A stretch of DNA of 64,000 bases from Hydractinia symbiolongicarpus. Its lineage: Eukaryota > Cnidaria > Hydrozoa > Anthoathecata > Hydractiniidae. The notes beneath the pieces were generated by a model. It had not been told where the DNA came from. It was given only the letters and a program-made list of their open reading frames with translations, and made no database searches. Below are positions 10,964-22,738 of this stretch, piece by piece (position 1 is the stretch's first letter; each line of letters starts with the position of its first letter). Both the position numbers and the translations under genes were made by a program. The DNA is taken from contig NC_079881.1 in NCBI RefSeq assembly GCF_029227915.1, positions 2,108,001 to 2,172,000 on the forward strand, in the 5' to 3' direction.

Positions 10964-13571
10964 GTAACTCAAACGGATTAACACTGTTAGAAAGTCAATG
11001 AAATGTAGTTTTTGAAACTGTCTCTATTTCTTCAGCGCGAACTAACGGCTGGGATTGCTCCCACAGTACAAAATAACTTATTTAACTTAATTTTTAAATA
11101 AAAAGCTACCACAGTGCCCAGTGCAGTCGCTGAGTTCCAGCAATCAAGTCAAATAAAGAAGAATGTTACTTCTTGTTGTCAAACTGGCTCATTTATCACA
11201 TTTACAAGGTCACACTCCAAAATCAGTTCAATTAAGTGCCACAGTCAATCGTTTCGCTGTTAAAGGCGATGCAACCTATTAATATCAGAATACTATCGCT
11301 AAATACATGTTGGTACGAATATGTGACGCAACCGTTGTAACTCAAACGGATTGATACCGCCAAGAAGTCGATGAAATGTAGTTTTTAAGAAAGTCTATTT
11401 CTTCACCGCCTTCTAACGGCCTGGATTAGTCCCACAGTAAAAAAAGACTTATTCATCTAAATTTTTAAATAAAGCACTACCACAGAGCCTAGTGTACTCG
11501 CTGATTTCCAGCAATCATGTCAAATTAAGAAGGATGGTATTCCTCGGAGCCCAATTGGCTCATTTATCGCATTTACAAGGTCAAAGTCCAGAATTGGTTC
11601 AATTAAGTCCCCCAGTCAATCGTTTCACTGTTAAAAGCAATACAACTTAGTAAAATTGGAAGAAAATCACTAAATACATGTTGGTACGAATATGTGACGC
11701 AACCGTTGTAACTCAAACGGATTGACACCGTTAGAAAGTCAATGAAATGTAGTTTTTGAGAATGTCTCTAATTCTTCAGCGCAAACTAACGGCTAGGATT
11801 GGTCCCACAGTAAGAAAAGACTTTTTTATCTAAATTATTAAATAAAGCGTTACCACAGAGCTTAATGTAATCGCTTAATTCCAGCCATCACGTCAAATTA
11901 TGAAGAAAGTTATTCCTTGGAGACCAATTGGCTCATCTGTCACATATATAAGGACATAGTCCAGAGTCAACTCAATTAATTCCCACAGTCACTCGTTTCA
12001 CTGTTAAAAGCAATACAACTTAGTAAAATTGGAAGAAAATCACTAAATACATGTTGGTACGAATATGTGACGCAACCGTTGTAACTCAAACGGATTGACA
12101 CCGTTAGAAAGTCAATGAAATGTAGTTTTTGAGAATGTTTCTATTTCTTCAGCGAAAACTAACGGCTAGGATTGGTCCCACAGTAAAAACAGACTTATTT
12201 GTCTTCATTTTTTAACAAAGAGTTACCACAGTGCACACTGTAATCGCTGAGTTCCAGCAATCAAGTCAAATTAAGAAGAATGTTACTTCTTGTAGTCAAA
12301 CTGGATCATTTATCACATTTATAAGGTCAAAGTCCAAAATCAGTTCAATTAAGTCCCACAGTCAAATATTTCACTGTTAAAAGCGATGCAACCTAGTAAT
12401 ATCCGAATACTATCGCTAAATACATATGGGGCGAATATGTGACGCAACAGTTGTAACTTAAACGGATTGATATGGCCAAGAAGTCGATGAAATGTAGTTT
12501 TTGAGAATGTCTCTATTTCTTCAGCGCGAACTAACGGCTAGGATTGGTCCCACAGTGAAAAATGACTTATTTATCTTAATTTTTGAATAAAGCGCTACCA
12601 CAGCGCCCAGTGTAATCGCTGAGTTCCAGCAATCATGTCAAATTAAGAAGAATGTTATTTCTTGTAGTCAAACTGGCTCATTTATCACATTTATAAGGTC
12701 AAAGCCCAAAATCAGTTCAATTAAGTCCCACAGTCAAACGTTTCACTGTTAAAAGCGATGCAACCTAGTAATATCCAAATACTATCGCTAAATACATGTG
12801 GGGACGAATATGCGGCTCAAGTGTTGTAACTCAAACGAATTTATACCGCTAGAAATTCAATGAAATGTAGTCTTTGAAACTGTTCCTATTTATTCAGCGC
12901 ATGCTAACGGCCAGGATTGGTCCCACAGTAAGAAAATACTTATTTATCTAAATTTTTAAATAAAGCTCTACCACAGAGCTTAATGTAATCGCTGAATTCC
13001 AGCCATCACGTCAAATTAAGAAGAAAGTTATTCCTTGGAGACCAATTGGCTCATCTGTCACATTTATAAGGACATAGTCCAGAGTCAGCTCAATTAATTC
13101 CCACAATCACTCGTTTCACTGTTAAAAGCAATACAACTTAGTAAAATTGGAAGAAAATCACTAAACACATGTTGGTACGAATATGTGACACAACCGTTGT
13201 AACTCAAACGGATTGACACCGTTAGAAAGTCAACGAAAATTTGTTTTTGAAACTGTTTCTATTTCTTCTGCGCGAACTAATGGCTGGGATTGGTCCCACA
13301 ATAAAAAATAACTTATTTAACTTAATTTTTAAATAAAACGCTACCACAGTGCCCAGTGCAATCGCTGAGTTCCAGCAATCAAGTCAAATTAAGAAGAATG
13401 TTACTTCTTGTAGGCAAACTGGCTCATTTATCACATTTTTAAGGTCAAAGTCCAAAATCATTTCGATTAAGTTCCACAGTCAAACGTTTCACTGTTAAAA
13501 ACGATGCAACCTAGTACTATCAGAAAAATATCACTAAATACATGTTCGTACGAATATGTGACACAACCGTT
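10964..13571 (+). repeat. Seven-monomer HOR (2,608 bp), unit 2 of 3
   Basis: Anchors 11186, 11557, 11930, 12303, 12675, 13048 and 13421 repeat unit 1 in order. It shares with unit 3 variants not in unit 1: the one-base deletion giving 'atatggggcgaat' near 12425, 'gcacactg' near 12233, and 'gttttt aaga' near 11382 where unit 1 has 'ctttttagga'. Units 2 and 3 are therefore the most recently separated pair. Confidence 0.88.
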
Positions 13572-16180
13572 GTAACTCAAACGGATTAACACTGTTAGAA
13601 AGTCAATGAAATGTAGTTTTTGAAACTGTCTCTATTTCTTCAGCGCGAACTAACGGCTGGGATTGCTCCCACAGTACAAAATAACTTATTTAACTTAATT
13701 TTTAAATAAAAAGCTACCACAGTGCCCAGTGCAGTCGCTGAGTTCCAGCAATCAAGTCAAATAAAGAAGAATGTTACTTCTTGTTGTCAAACTGGCTCAT
13801 TTATCACATTTACAAGGTCACACTCCAAAATCAGTTCAATTAAGTGCCACAGTCAATCGTTTCGCTGTTAAAGGCGATGCAACCTATTAATATCAGAATA
13901 CTATCGCTAAATACATGTTGGTACGAATATGTGACGCAACCGTTGTAACTCAAACGGATTGATACCGCCAAGAAGTCGATGAAATGTAGTTTTTAAGAAA
14001 GTCTATTTCTTCACCGCCTTCTAACGGCCTGGATTAGTCCCACAGTAAAAAAAGACTTATTCATCTAAATTTTTAAATAAAGCACTACCACAGAGCCTAG
14101 TGTACTCGCTGATTTCCAGCAATCATGTCAAATTAAGAAGGATGGTATTCCTCGGAGCCCAATTGGCTCATTTATCGCATTTACAAGGTCAAAGTCCAGA
14201 ATTGGTTCAATTAAGTCCCCCAGTCAATCGTTTCACTGTTAAAAGCAATACAACTTAGTAAAATTGGAAGAAAATCACTAAATACATGTTGGTACGAATA
14301 TGTGACGCAACCGTTGTAACTCAAACGGATTGACACCGTTAGAAAGTCAATGAAATGTAGTTTTTGAGAATGTCTCTAATTCTTCAGCGCAAACTAACGG
14401 CTAGGATTGGTCCCACAGTAAGAAAAGACTTTTTTATCTAAATTATTAAATAAAGCGTTACCACAGAGCTTAATGTAATCGCTTAATTCCAGCCATCACG
14501 TCAAATTATGAAGAAAGTTATTCCTTGGAGACCAATTGGCTCATCTGTCACATATATAAGGACATAGTCCAGAGTCAACTCAATTAATTCCCACAGTCAC
14601 TCGTTTCACTGTTAAAAGCAATACAACTTAGTAAAATTGGAAGAAAATCACTAAATACATGTTGGTACGAATATGTGACGCAACCGTTGTAACTCAAACG
14701 GATTGACACCGTTAGAAAGTCAATGAAATGTAGTTTTTGAGAATGTTTCTATTTCTTCAGCGAAAACTAACGGCTAGGATTGGTCCCACAGTAAAAACAG
14801 ACTTATTTGTCTTCATTTTTTAACAAAGAGTTACCACAGTGCACACTGTAATCGCTGAGTTCCAGCAATCAAGTCAAATTAAGAAGAATGTTACTTCTTG
14901 TAGTCAAACTGGATCATTTATCACATTTATAAGGTCAAAGTCCAAAATCAGTTCAATTAAGTCCCACAGTCAAATATTTCACTGTTAAAAGCGATGCAAC
15001 CTAGTAATATCCGAATACTATCGCTAAATACATATGGGGCGAATATGTGACGCAACAGTTGTAACTTAAACGGATTGATATGGCCAAGAAGTCGATGAAA
15101 TGTAGTTTTTGAGAATGTCTCTATTTCTTCAGCGCGAACTAACGGCTAGGATTGGTCCCACAGTGAAAAATGACTTATTTATCTTAATTTTTGAATAAAG
15201 CGCTACCACAGCGCCCAGTGTAATCGCTGAGTTCCAGCAATCATGTCAAATTAAGAAGAATGTTATTTCTTGTAGTCAAACTGGCTCATTTATCACATTT
15301 ATAAGGTCAAAGCCCAAAATCAGTTCAATTAAGTCCCACAGTCAAACGTTTCACTGTTAAAAGCGATGCAACCTAGTAATATCCAAATACTATCGCTAAA
15401 TACATGTGGGGACGAATATGCGGCTCAAGTGTTGTAACTCAAACGAATTTATACCGCTAGAAATTCAATGAAATGTAGTCTTTGAAACTGTTCCTATTTA
15501 TTCAGCGCATGCTAACGGCCAGGATTGGTCCCACAGTAAGAAAATACTTATTTATCTAAATTTTTAAATAAAGCTCTACCACAGAGCTTAATGTAATCGC
15601 TGAATTCCAGCCATCACGTCAAATTAAGAAGAAAGTTATTCCTTGGAGACCAATTGGCTCATCTGTCACATTTATACGGACATAGTCCAGAGTCAGCTCA
15701 ATTAATTCCCACAATCACTCGTTTCACTGTTAAAAGCAATACAACTTAGTAAAATTGGAAGAAAATCACTAAACACATGTTGGTACGAATATGTGACACA
15801 ACCGTTGTAACTCAAACAAATTGACACCGTTAGAAAGTCAACGAAAATTTGTTTTTGAAACTGTTTCTATTTCTTCTGCGCGAACTAATGGCTGGGATTG
15901 GTCCCACAATAAAAAATAACTTATTTAACTTAATTTTTAAATAAAACGCTACCACAGTGCCCAGTGCAATCGCTGAGTTCCAGCAATCAAGTCAAATTAA
16001 GAAGAATGTTACTTCTTGTAGGCAAACTGGCTCATTTATCACATTTTTAAGGTCAAAGTCCAAAATCATTTCGATTAAGTTCCACAGTCAAACGTTTCAC
16101 TGTTAAAAACGATGCAACCTAGTACTATCAGAAAAATATCACTAAATACATGTTCGTACGAATATGTGACACAACCGTTG
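13572..16180 (+). repeat. Seven-monomer HOR (about 2,608 bp), unit 3 of 3
   Basis: Anchors 13794, 14165, 14538, 14911, 15283, 15656 and 16029 repeat unit 2, with very few changes such as 'tatacggac' near 15673 and 'caaacaaattg' near 15818. The repeat ends inside the monomer at 16029: after 'ttgtaact' the sequence turns into D ('taaacggattgatatgg') instead of the expected 'caaacggattaacac'. Confidence 0.87.
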
Positions 16181-18638
16181 TAACTTAAACGGATTGATAT
16201 GGCCAAGAAGTCGATGAAATGTAGTTTCTGAGAATGTCTCTATTTCTTCAGCGCGAAATAACGGCTAGGATTGGTCCCACAGTGAAAAATGACTTATTTA
16301 TCTTAATTTTTGAATAAAGCGCTACCACAGCGCCCAGTGTAATCGCTGAGTTCCAGCAATCATGTCAAATTAAGAAGAATGTTATTTCTTGTAGTCAAAC
16401 TGGCTCATTTATCACATTTATAAGGTCAAAGCCCAAAATCAGTTCAATTAAGTCCCACAGTCAAACGTTTCACTGTTAAAAGCGATGCAACCTAGTAATA
16501 TCCAATTACTATCGCTAAATACATGTGGGGACGAATATGCGGCTCAAGCGTTGTAACTCAAACGAATTTATACCGCTAGAAATTCAATGAAATGTAGTCT
16601 TTGAAACTGTTCCTATTTATTCAGCGCATGCTAACGGCCAGGATTCGTCCCACAGTAAGAAAAGACTTATTTATCTAAATTTTCAAATAAAGCTCTACCA
16701 CAGAGCTTAATGTAATCGCTGAATTCCAGCCATCACGTCAAATTAAGAAGAAAGTTATTCCTTGGAGACCAATTGGCTCATCTGTCACATTTATAAGGAC
16801 ATAGTCCAGAGTCAGCTCAATTAATTCCCACAATCACTCGTTTCACTGTTAAAAGCAATACAACTTAGTAAAATTGGAAGAAAATCACTAAACACATGTT
16901 GGTACGAATATGTGACACAACCGTTGTAACTCAAACGGATTGACACCGTTAGAAAGTCAACGAAAATTTGTTTTTGAAACTGTTTCTATTTCTTCTGCGC
17001 GAACTAATGGCTGGGATTGCTGCCACAATAAAAAATAACTTATAAAACTTAATTTTTAAATAAAATGCTACCACAGTGCCCAGTGCAATCGCTGAGTTCT
17101 AGCAATCAAGTCAAATTAAGAAGAATGTTACTTCTTGTAGGCAAACTGGCTCATTTATCACATTTTTAAGGTCAAAGTCCAAAATCATTTCGATTAATCC
17201 CACAGTCAAACGTTTCACTGTTAAAAACGATGCAACCTAGTACTATCAGAAAAATATCACTAAATACATGTTCGTACGAATATGTGACGCAACCGTTGTA
17301 ACTTAAACGGATTGATATGGCCAAGAAGTCGATGAAATGTAGTTTCTGAGAATTTCTCTATTTCTTCAGCGCGAACTAACGGCTAGGATTGGTCCCACAG
17401 TGAAAAATGACTTATTTATCTTAATTTTTGAATAAAGCGCTACCACAGCGCTCAGTGTAATCGCTGAGTTCCAGCAATCATGTCAAATTAAGAAGAATGT
17501 TATTTCTTGTAGTCAAACTGGCTCATTTATCACATTTAGAAGGTCAAAGCCCAAAATCAGTTCAATTAAGTCCCACAGTCAAACGTTTCACTGTTAAAAG
17601 CAATGCAACCTAGTAATATCCAAATACTATCGCTAAATACATGTGGGGACGAATATGCGGCTCAAGCGTTGTAACTCAAACGAATTTATACCGCTAGAAA
17701 TTCAATGAAATGTAGTCTTTGAAACTGTTCCTATTTATTCAGCGCATGCTAACGGCCAGGATTGGTCCCACAGTAAGAAAAGACTTATTTATCTAAATTT
17801 TTAAATAAAGCTCTACCACAGAGCTAAATGTAATCGCTGAATTCCAGCCATCACGTCAAATTAAGAAGAAAGTTATTCCTTGGAGACCAATTGGCTCATC
17901 TGTCACATTTATAAGGACATAGTCCAGAGTCAGCTCAATTAATTCCCACAATCACTCGTTTCACTGTTAAAAGCAATGCAACTTAGTAAAATTGGAAGAA
18001 AATCACTAAACACATGTTGGTACGAATATGTGACACAACCGTTGTAACTCAAACGGATTGACACCGTTAGAAAGTCAACGAAAATTTGTTTTTGAAACTG
18101 TTTCTATTTCTTCTGCGCGAACTAATGGCTGGGATTGGTCCCACAATAAAAAATAACTTATTTAACTTAATTTTTAAATAAAACGCTACCACAGTGCCCA
18201 GTGCAATCGCTGAGTTCCAGCAATCAAGTCAAATTAAGAAGAATGTTACTTCTTGTAGGCAAACTGGCTCATTTATCACATTTTTAAGGTCAAAGTCCAA
18301 AATCATTTCGATTAAGTTCCACAGTCAAACGTTTCACTGTTAAAAACGATGCAACCTAGTACTATCAGAAAAATATCACTAAATACATGTTCGTACGAAT
18401 ATGTGACGCAACCGTTGTAACTTAAACGGATTGATATGGCCAAGAAGTCGATGAAATGTAGTTTCTGAGAATGTCTCTATTTCTTCAGCGCGAACTAACG
18501 GCTAGGAGTGGTCCCACAGTAAAAAATGACTTATTTATCTTAATTTTTGAATAAAGCGCTACCACAGCGCCCAGTGTAATCGCTGAGTTCCAGCAATCAT
18601 GTCAAATTAAGAAGAATGTTATTTCTTGTAGTCAAACT
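16181..18638 (+). repeat. A-B-C/D trimers (two units)
   Basis: Anchors 16402-16775-17148 and 17520-17893-18266 are two trimers of 1,118 and 1,119 bp. The second carries 'acatttagaagg', a private variant also in the A monomers at 23112, 24231 and 25342, so those units share a recent ancestor across 5.6 kb. The monomer at 17148 has a one-base deletion ('gattaatccc' near 17193). Confidence 0.85.
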
Positions 18639-19384
18639 GGCTCATTTATCACATTTATAAGGTCAAAGCCCAAAATCAGTTCAATTAAGTCCCACAGTCA
18701 AACGTTTCACTGTTAAAAGCGATGCAACCTAGTAATATCCAAATACTATCGCTAAATACATGTGGGGACGAATATGCGGCTCAAGCGTTGTAACTCAAAC
18801 GAATTTATACCGCTAGAAATTCAATGAAATGTAGTCTTTGAAACTGTTCCTATTTATTCAGCGCATGCTAACGGCCAGGATTGGTCCCACAGTAAGAAAA
18901 GACTTATTTATCTAAATTTTTAAATAAAGCTCTACCACAGAGCTTAATGTAATCGCTGACTTCCAGCCATCACGTCAAATTAAGAAGAAAGTTATTCCTT
19001 GGAGACCATTTGGCTCATCTGTCACATTTATAAGGACATAGTCCAGAGTCAGCTCAATTAATTCCCACAATCACTCGTTTCACTGTTAAAAGCAATACAA
19101 CTTAGTAAAATTGGAAGAAAATCACTAAATACATGTTGGTACGAATATGTGACGCAACCGTTGTAACTCAAACGGATTGACACCGTTAGAAAGTCAATGA
19201 AATGTAGTTTTTGAGAATGTCTCTATTTCTTCAGCAAAAACTAACGGCTAGGATTGGTCCCACAGTAAAAACAGACTTATTTGTCTTCATTTTTTAACAA
19301 AGAGTTACCACAGTGCCCACTGTAATCGCTGAGTTCCAGCAATCAAGTCAAATTAAGAAGAATGTTACTTCTTGTAGTCAAACT
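18639..19384 (+). repeat. A plus B-type hybrid pair
   Basis: A (18639) is followed by a monomer at 19012 that opens as B with 'gaccatttggctc' but continues with 'ttcagcaaaaactaac' and 'acttatttgtcttc', the right part of the 9321 monomer type. The same pair is at 25342-25715, where the corresponding spot reads 'ttcagccaaaac'. Confidence 0.8.
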
Positions 19385-20620
19385 GGATCATTTATCACAT
19401 TTATAAGGTCAAAGCCCAAAATCAGTTCAATTAAGTCCCACAGTCAAACGTTTCAATGTTAAAAGCGATGCAACCTAGTAATATCCAAATACTATCGCTA
19501 AATACATGTGGGGACGAATATGCGGCTCATGCGTTGTAACTCAAACGAATTTATACCGCTAGAAATTCAATGAAATGTAGTCTTTGAAACTGTTCCTATT
19601 TATTCAGCGCATGCTAACGGCCAGGATTGGTCCCACAGTAAGAAAAGACTTATTTATCTAAATTTTTAAATAAAGCTCTACCACAGAGCTTAATGTAATC
19701 GCTGAATTCCAGCCATCACGTCAAATTAAGAAGAAAGTTATTCCTTGGAGACAAATTGGCTCATCTGTCACATTTATAAGGACATAGTCCAGAGTCAGCT
19801 CAATTAATTCCCACAATCACTCTTTTCACTGTTAAAAGCAATACAACTTAGTAAAATTGGAAGAAAATCACTAAACACATGTTGGTACGAATATGTGACG
19901 CAACCGTTGTAACTCAAACGGATTGACACCGTTAGAAAGTCAATGAAATGTAGTTTTTGAGAATGTCTCTAATTCTTCAGCGCGCGATAACGGCTTGGAT
20001 TGGTCCCACAGTAAAAAGGGACTTTTTAATTTAAATTTTTAAATGAAGTTCTACCACAGCGCCCAGTGTAATCGTTGAGTTCCGGCAATCATGTCAACTT
20101 CAGAAGAATGTTATTTCTTGGGTCCAGTTGGCTCAATTATCACATTTATAAGATTACAGTGCAGAATCAGTTCAATTAAGTCCCACAGTCAATCGTTTCA
20201 CTGTTAAAAGCGATGCAACTTAGTCACGTCGGAAAAAAATCACTAAATACATGTTGGTAGGAATATGTGACGCAACCGTTGTAACTCAAACGGATTAACA
20301 CTGTTAGAAAGTCAATGAAATGTAGTTTTTGAAACTGTCTCTATTTCTTCAGCGCAAACTAACGGCTGGGATTGCTCCCACAGTAAAAAATAACTTATTT
20401 AACCTAACTTTTAAATAAAACACAACCACAGTGCCCAGTGCAATCGCTGAAATCCAGCAATCAAGTCAAATTAAGAAGAATGTTACTACTTGTTGTCAAA
20501 CTGGCTCATTTATCACATTTACAAGGTCACACTCCAAAATCAGTTCAATTAAGTCCCACAGTCAAGCGTTTCACTTTTAAAAGCGATGCCACCTAGTAAT
20601 ATCCGAATACTATCGCTAAA
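19385..20620 (+). repeat. Dispersed copy of the 6714-8000 segment
   Basis: Anchors 19385, 19758 and 20130 and the left part of 20503 match 6714, 7087, 7459 and 7832, at an offset of 12,671 bp. Shared private marks are 'ctcatgcg', 'ttataagattacagtgc', 'ttcagcgcgcgataac' and 'cacaaccacag'. The monomer at 20503 then switches at about 20610-20630 into the right part of the 8577-type monomer, which skips two monomers relative to the first copy. Confidence 0.8.
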
Positions 20621-22738
20621 TACATGTTGGTACGAATATGTGACGCAACCGTTGTAACTCAAACGGATTGATACCGCCAAGAAGTCGATGAAATGTAGTT
20701 TTTAAGAAAGTCTATTTCTTCACCGCCTTCTAACGGCCTGGATTAGTCCCACAGTAAAAAAAGACTTATTCATCTAAATTTTTAAATAAAGCACTACCAC
20801 AGAGCCTAGTGTACTCGCTGATTTCCAGCAATCATGTCGAATTAAGAAGGATGGTATTCCTCGGAGCCCAATTGGCTCATTTATCGCATTCACAAGGTCA
20901 AAGTCCAGAATTGGTTCAATTAAGTCCCCTAGTCAATCGTTTCACTGTTAAAAGCAATACAACTTAGTAAAATTGGAAGAAAATCACTAAATACATGTTG
21001 GTACGAATATGTGACGCAACCGTTGTAATTCAAACGGATTGACACCGTTAGAAAGTCAATGAAATGTAGTTTTTGAGAATGTCTCTAATTCTTCAGCGCA
21101 AACTAACGGCTAGGATTGGTCCCACAGTAAGCAAAGACTTTTTTATCTATATTATTAAATAAAGCGTTACCACAGAGCTTAATGTAATCGCTTATTTCCA
21201 GCCATCACGTCAAATTATGAAGAAAGTTATTCCTTGGAGACCAATTGGCTCATCTGTCACATATATAAGGACATAGTCCAGAGTCAACTCAATTAATTCC
21301 CACAGTCACTCGTTTCACTGTTAAAAGCAATACAACTTAGTAAAATTGGAAGAAAATCACTAAATACATGTTGGTACGAATATGTGACGCAACCGTTGTA
21401 ACTCAAACGGATTGACACCGTTCGAAAGTCAATGAAATGTAGTTTTTGAGAATGTTTCTATTTCTTCAGCGAAAACTAACGGCTAGGATTGGTCCCACAG
21501 TAAAAACAGACTTATTTGTCTTCATTTTTTAACAAAGAGTTACCACAGTGCCCACTGTAATCGCTGAGTTCCAGCAATCAAGTCAAATTAAGAAGAATGT
21601 TACTTCTTGTAGTCAAACTGGATCATTTATCACATTTATAAGGTCAAAGTCCAAAATCAGTTCAATTAAGTCCCACAGTCAAATATTTCACTGTTAAAAG
21701 CGATGCAACCTAGTAATATCCGAATACTATCGCTAAATACATATGGGGACGAATATGTGACGCAACAGTTGTAACTTAAACGGATTGATATGGCCAAGAA
21801 GTCGATGAAATGTAGTTTCTGAGAATGTCTCTATTTCTTCAGCGCGAACTAACGGCTAGGATTGGTCCCACAGTGAAAAATGACTTATTTATCTTAATTT
21901 TTGAATAAAGCGCTACCACAGCGCCCAGTGTAATCGCTGAGTTCCAGCAATCATGTCAAATTAAGAAGAATGTTATTTCTTGTAGTCAAACTGGCTCATT
22001 TATCACATTTATAAGGTCAAAGCCCAAAATCAGTTCAATTAAGTCCCACAGTCAAACGTTTCACTGTTAAAAGCGATGCAACCTAGTAGTATCCAAATAC
22101 TATCGCTAAATACATGTGGGGACGAATATGCGGCTCAAGTGTTGTAACTCAAACGAATTTATACCGCTAGAAATTCAATGAAATGTAGTCTTTGAAACTG
22201 TTCCTATTTATTCAGCGCATGCTAACGGCCAGGATTGGTCCCACAGTAAGAAAATACTTATTTATCTAAATTTTTAAATAAAGCTCTACCACAGAGCTTA
22301 ATGTAATCGCTGAATTCCAGCCATCACGTCAAATTAAGAAGAAAGTTATTCCTTGGAGACCAATTGGCTCATCTGTCACATTTATAAGGACATAGTCCAG
22401 AGTCAGCTCAATTAATTCCCACAATCACTCGTTTCACTGTTAAAAGCAATACAACTTAGTAAAATTGGAAGAAAATCACTAAACACATGTTGGTACGAAT
22501 ATGTGACACAACCGTTGTAACTCAAACGGATTGACACCGTTAGAAAGTCAACGAAAATTTGTTTTTGAAACTGTTTCTATTTCTTCTGCGCGAACTAATG
22601 GCTGGGATTGCTGCCACAATAAGAAATAACTTATAAAACTTAATTTTTAAATAAAACGCTACCACAGTGCCCAGTGCAATCGCTGAGTTCTAGCAATCAA
22701 GTCAAATTAAGAAGAATGTTACTTCTTGTAGGCAAACT
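20621..22738 (+). repeat. Partial fourth copy of the seven-monomer HOR
   Basis: Anchors 20874, 21247, 21620, 21993 and 22366 match 8948/11557/14165 and the monomers after them, including 'tcctcggagccc', 'cacatatataagg', 'acttatttgtcttc' and the A monomer with 'ctcaagtgttg'. It is more diverged than units 1-3 (for example 'gcattcacaagg' near 20887, 'cttatttccagcc' near 21190). The copy at 22366 ends with 'gctgccacaataag', as at 16775. Confidence 0.8.
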
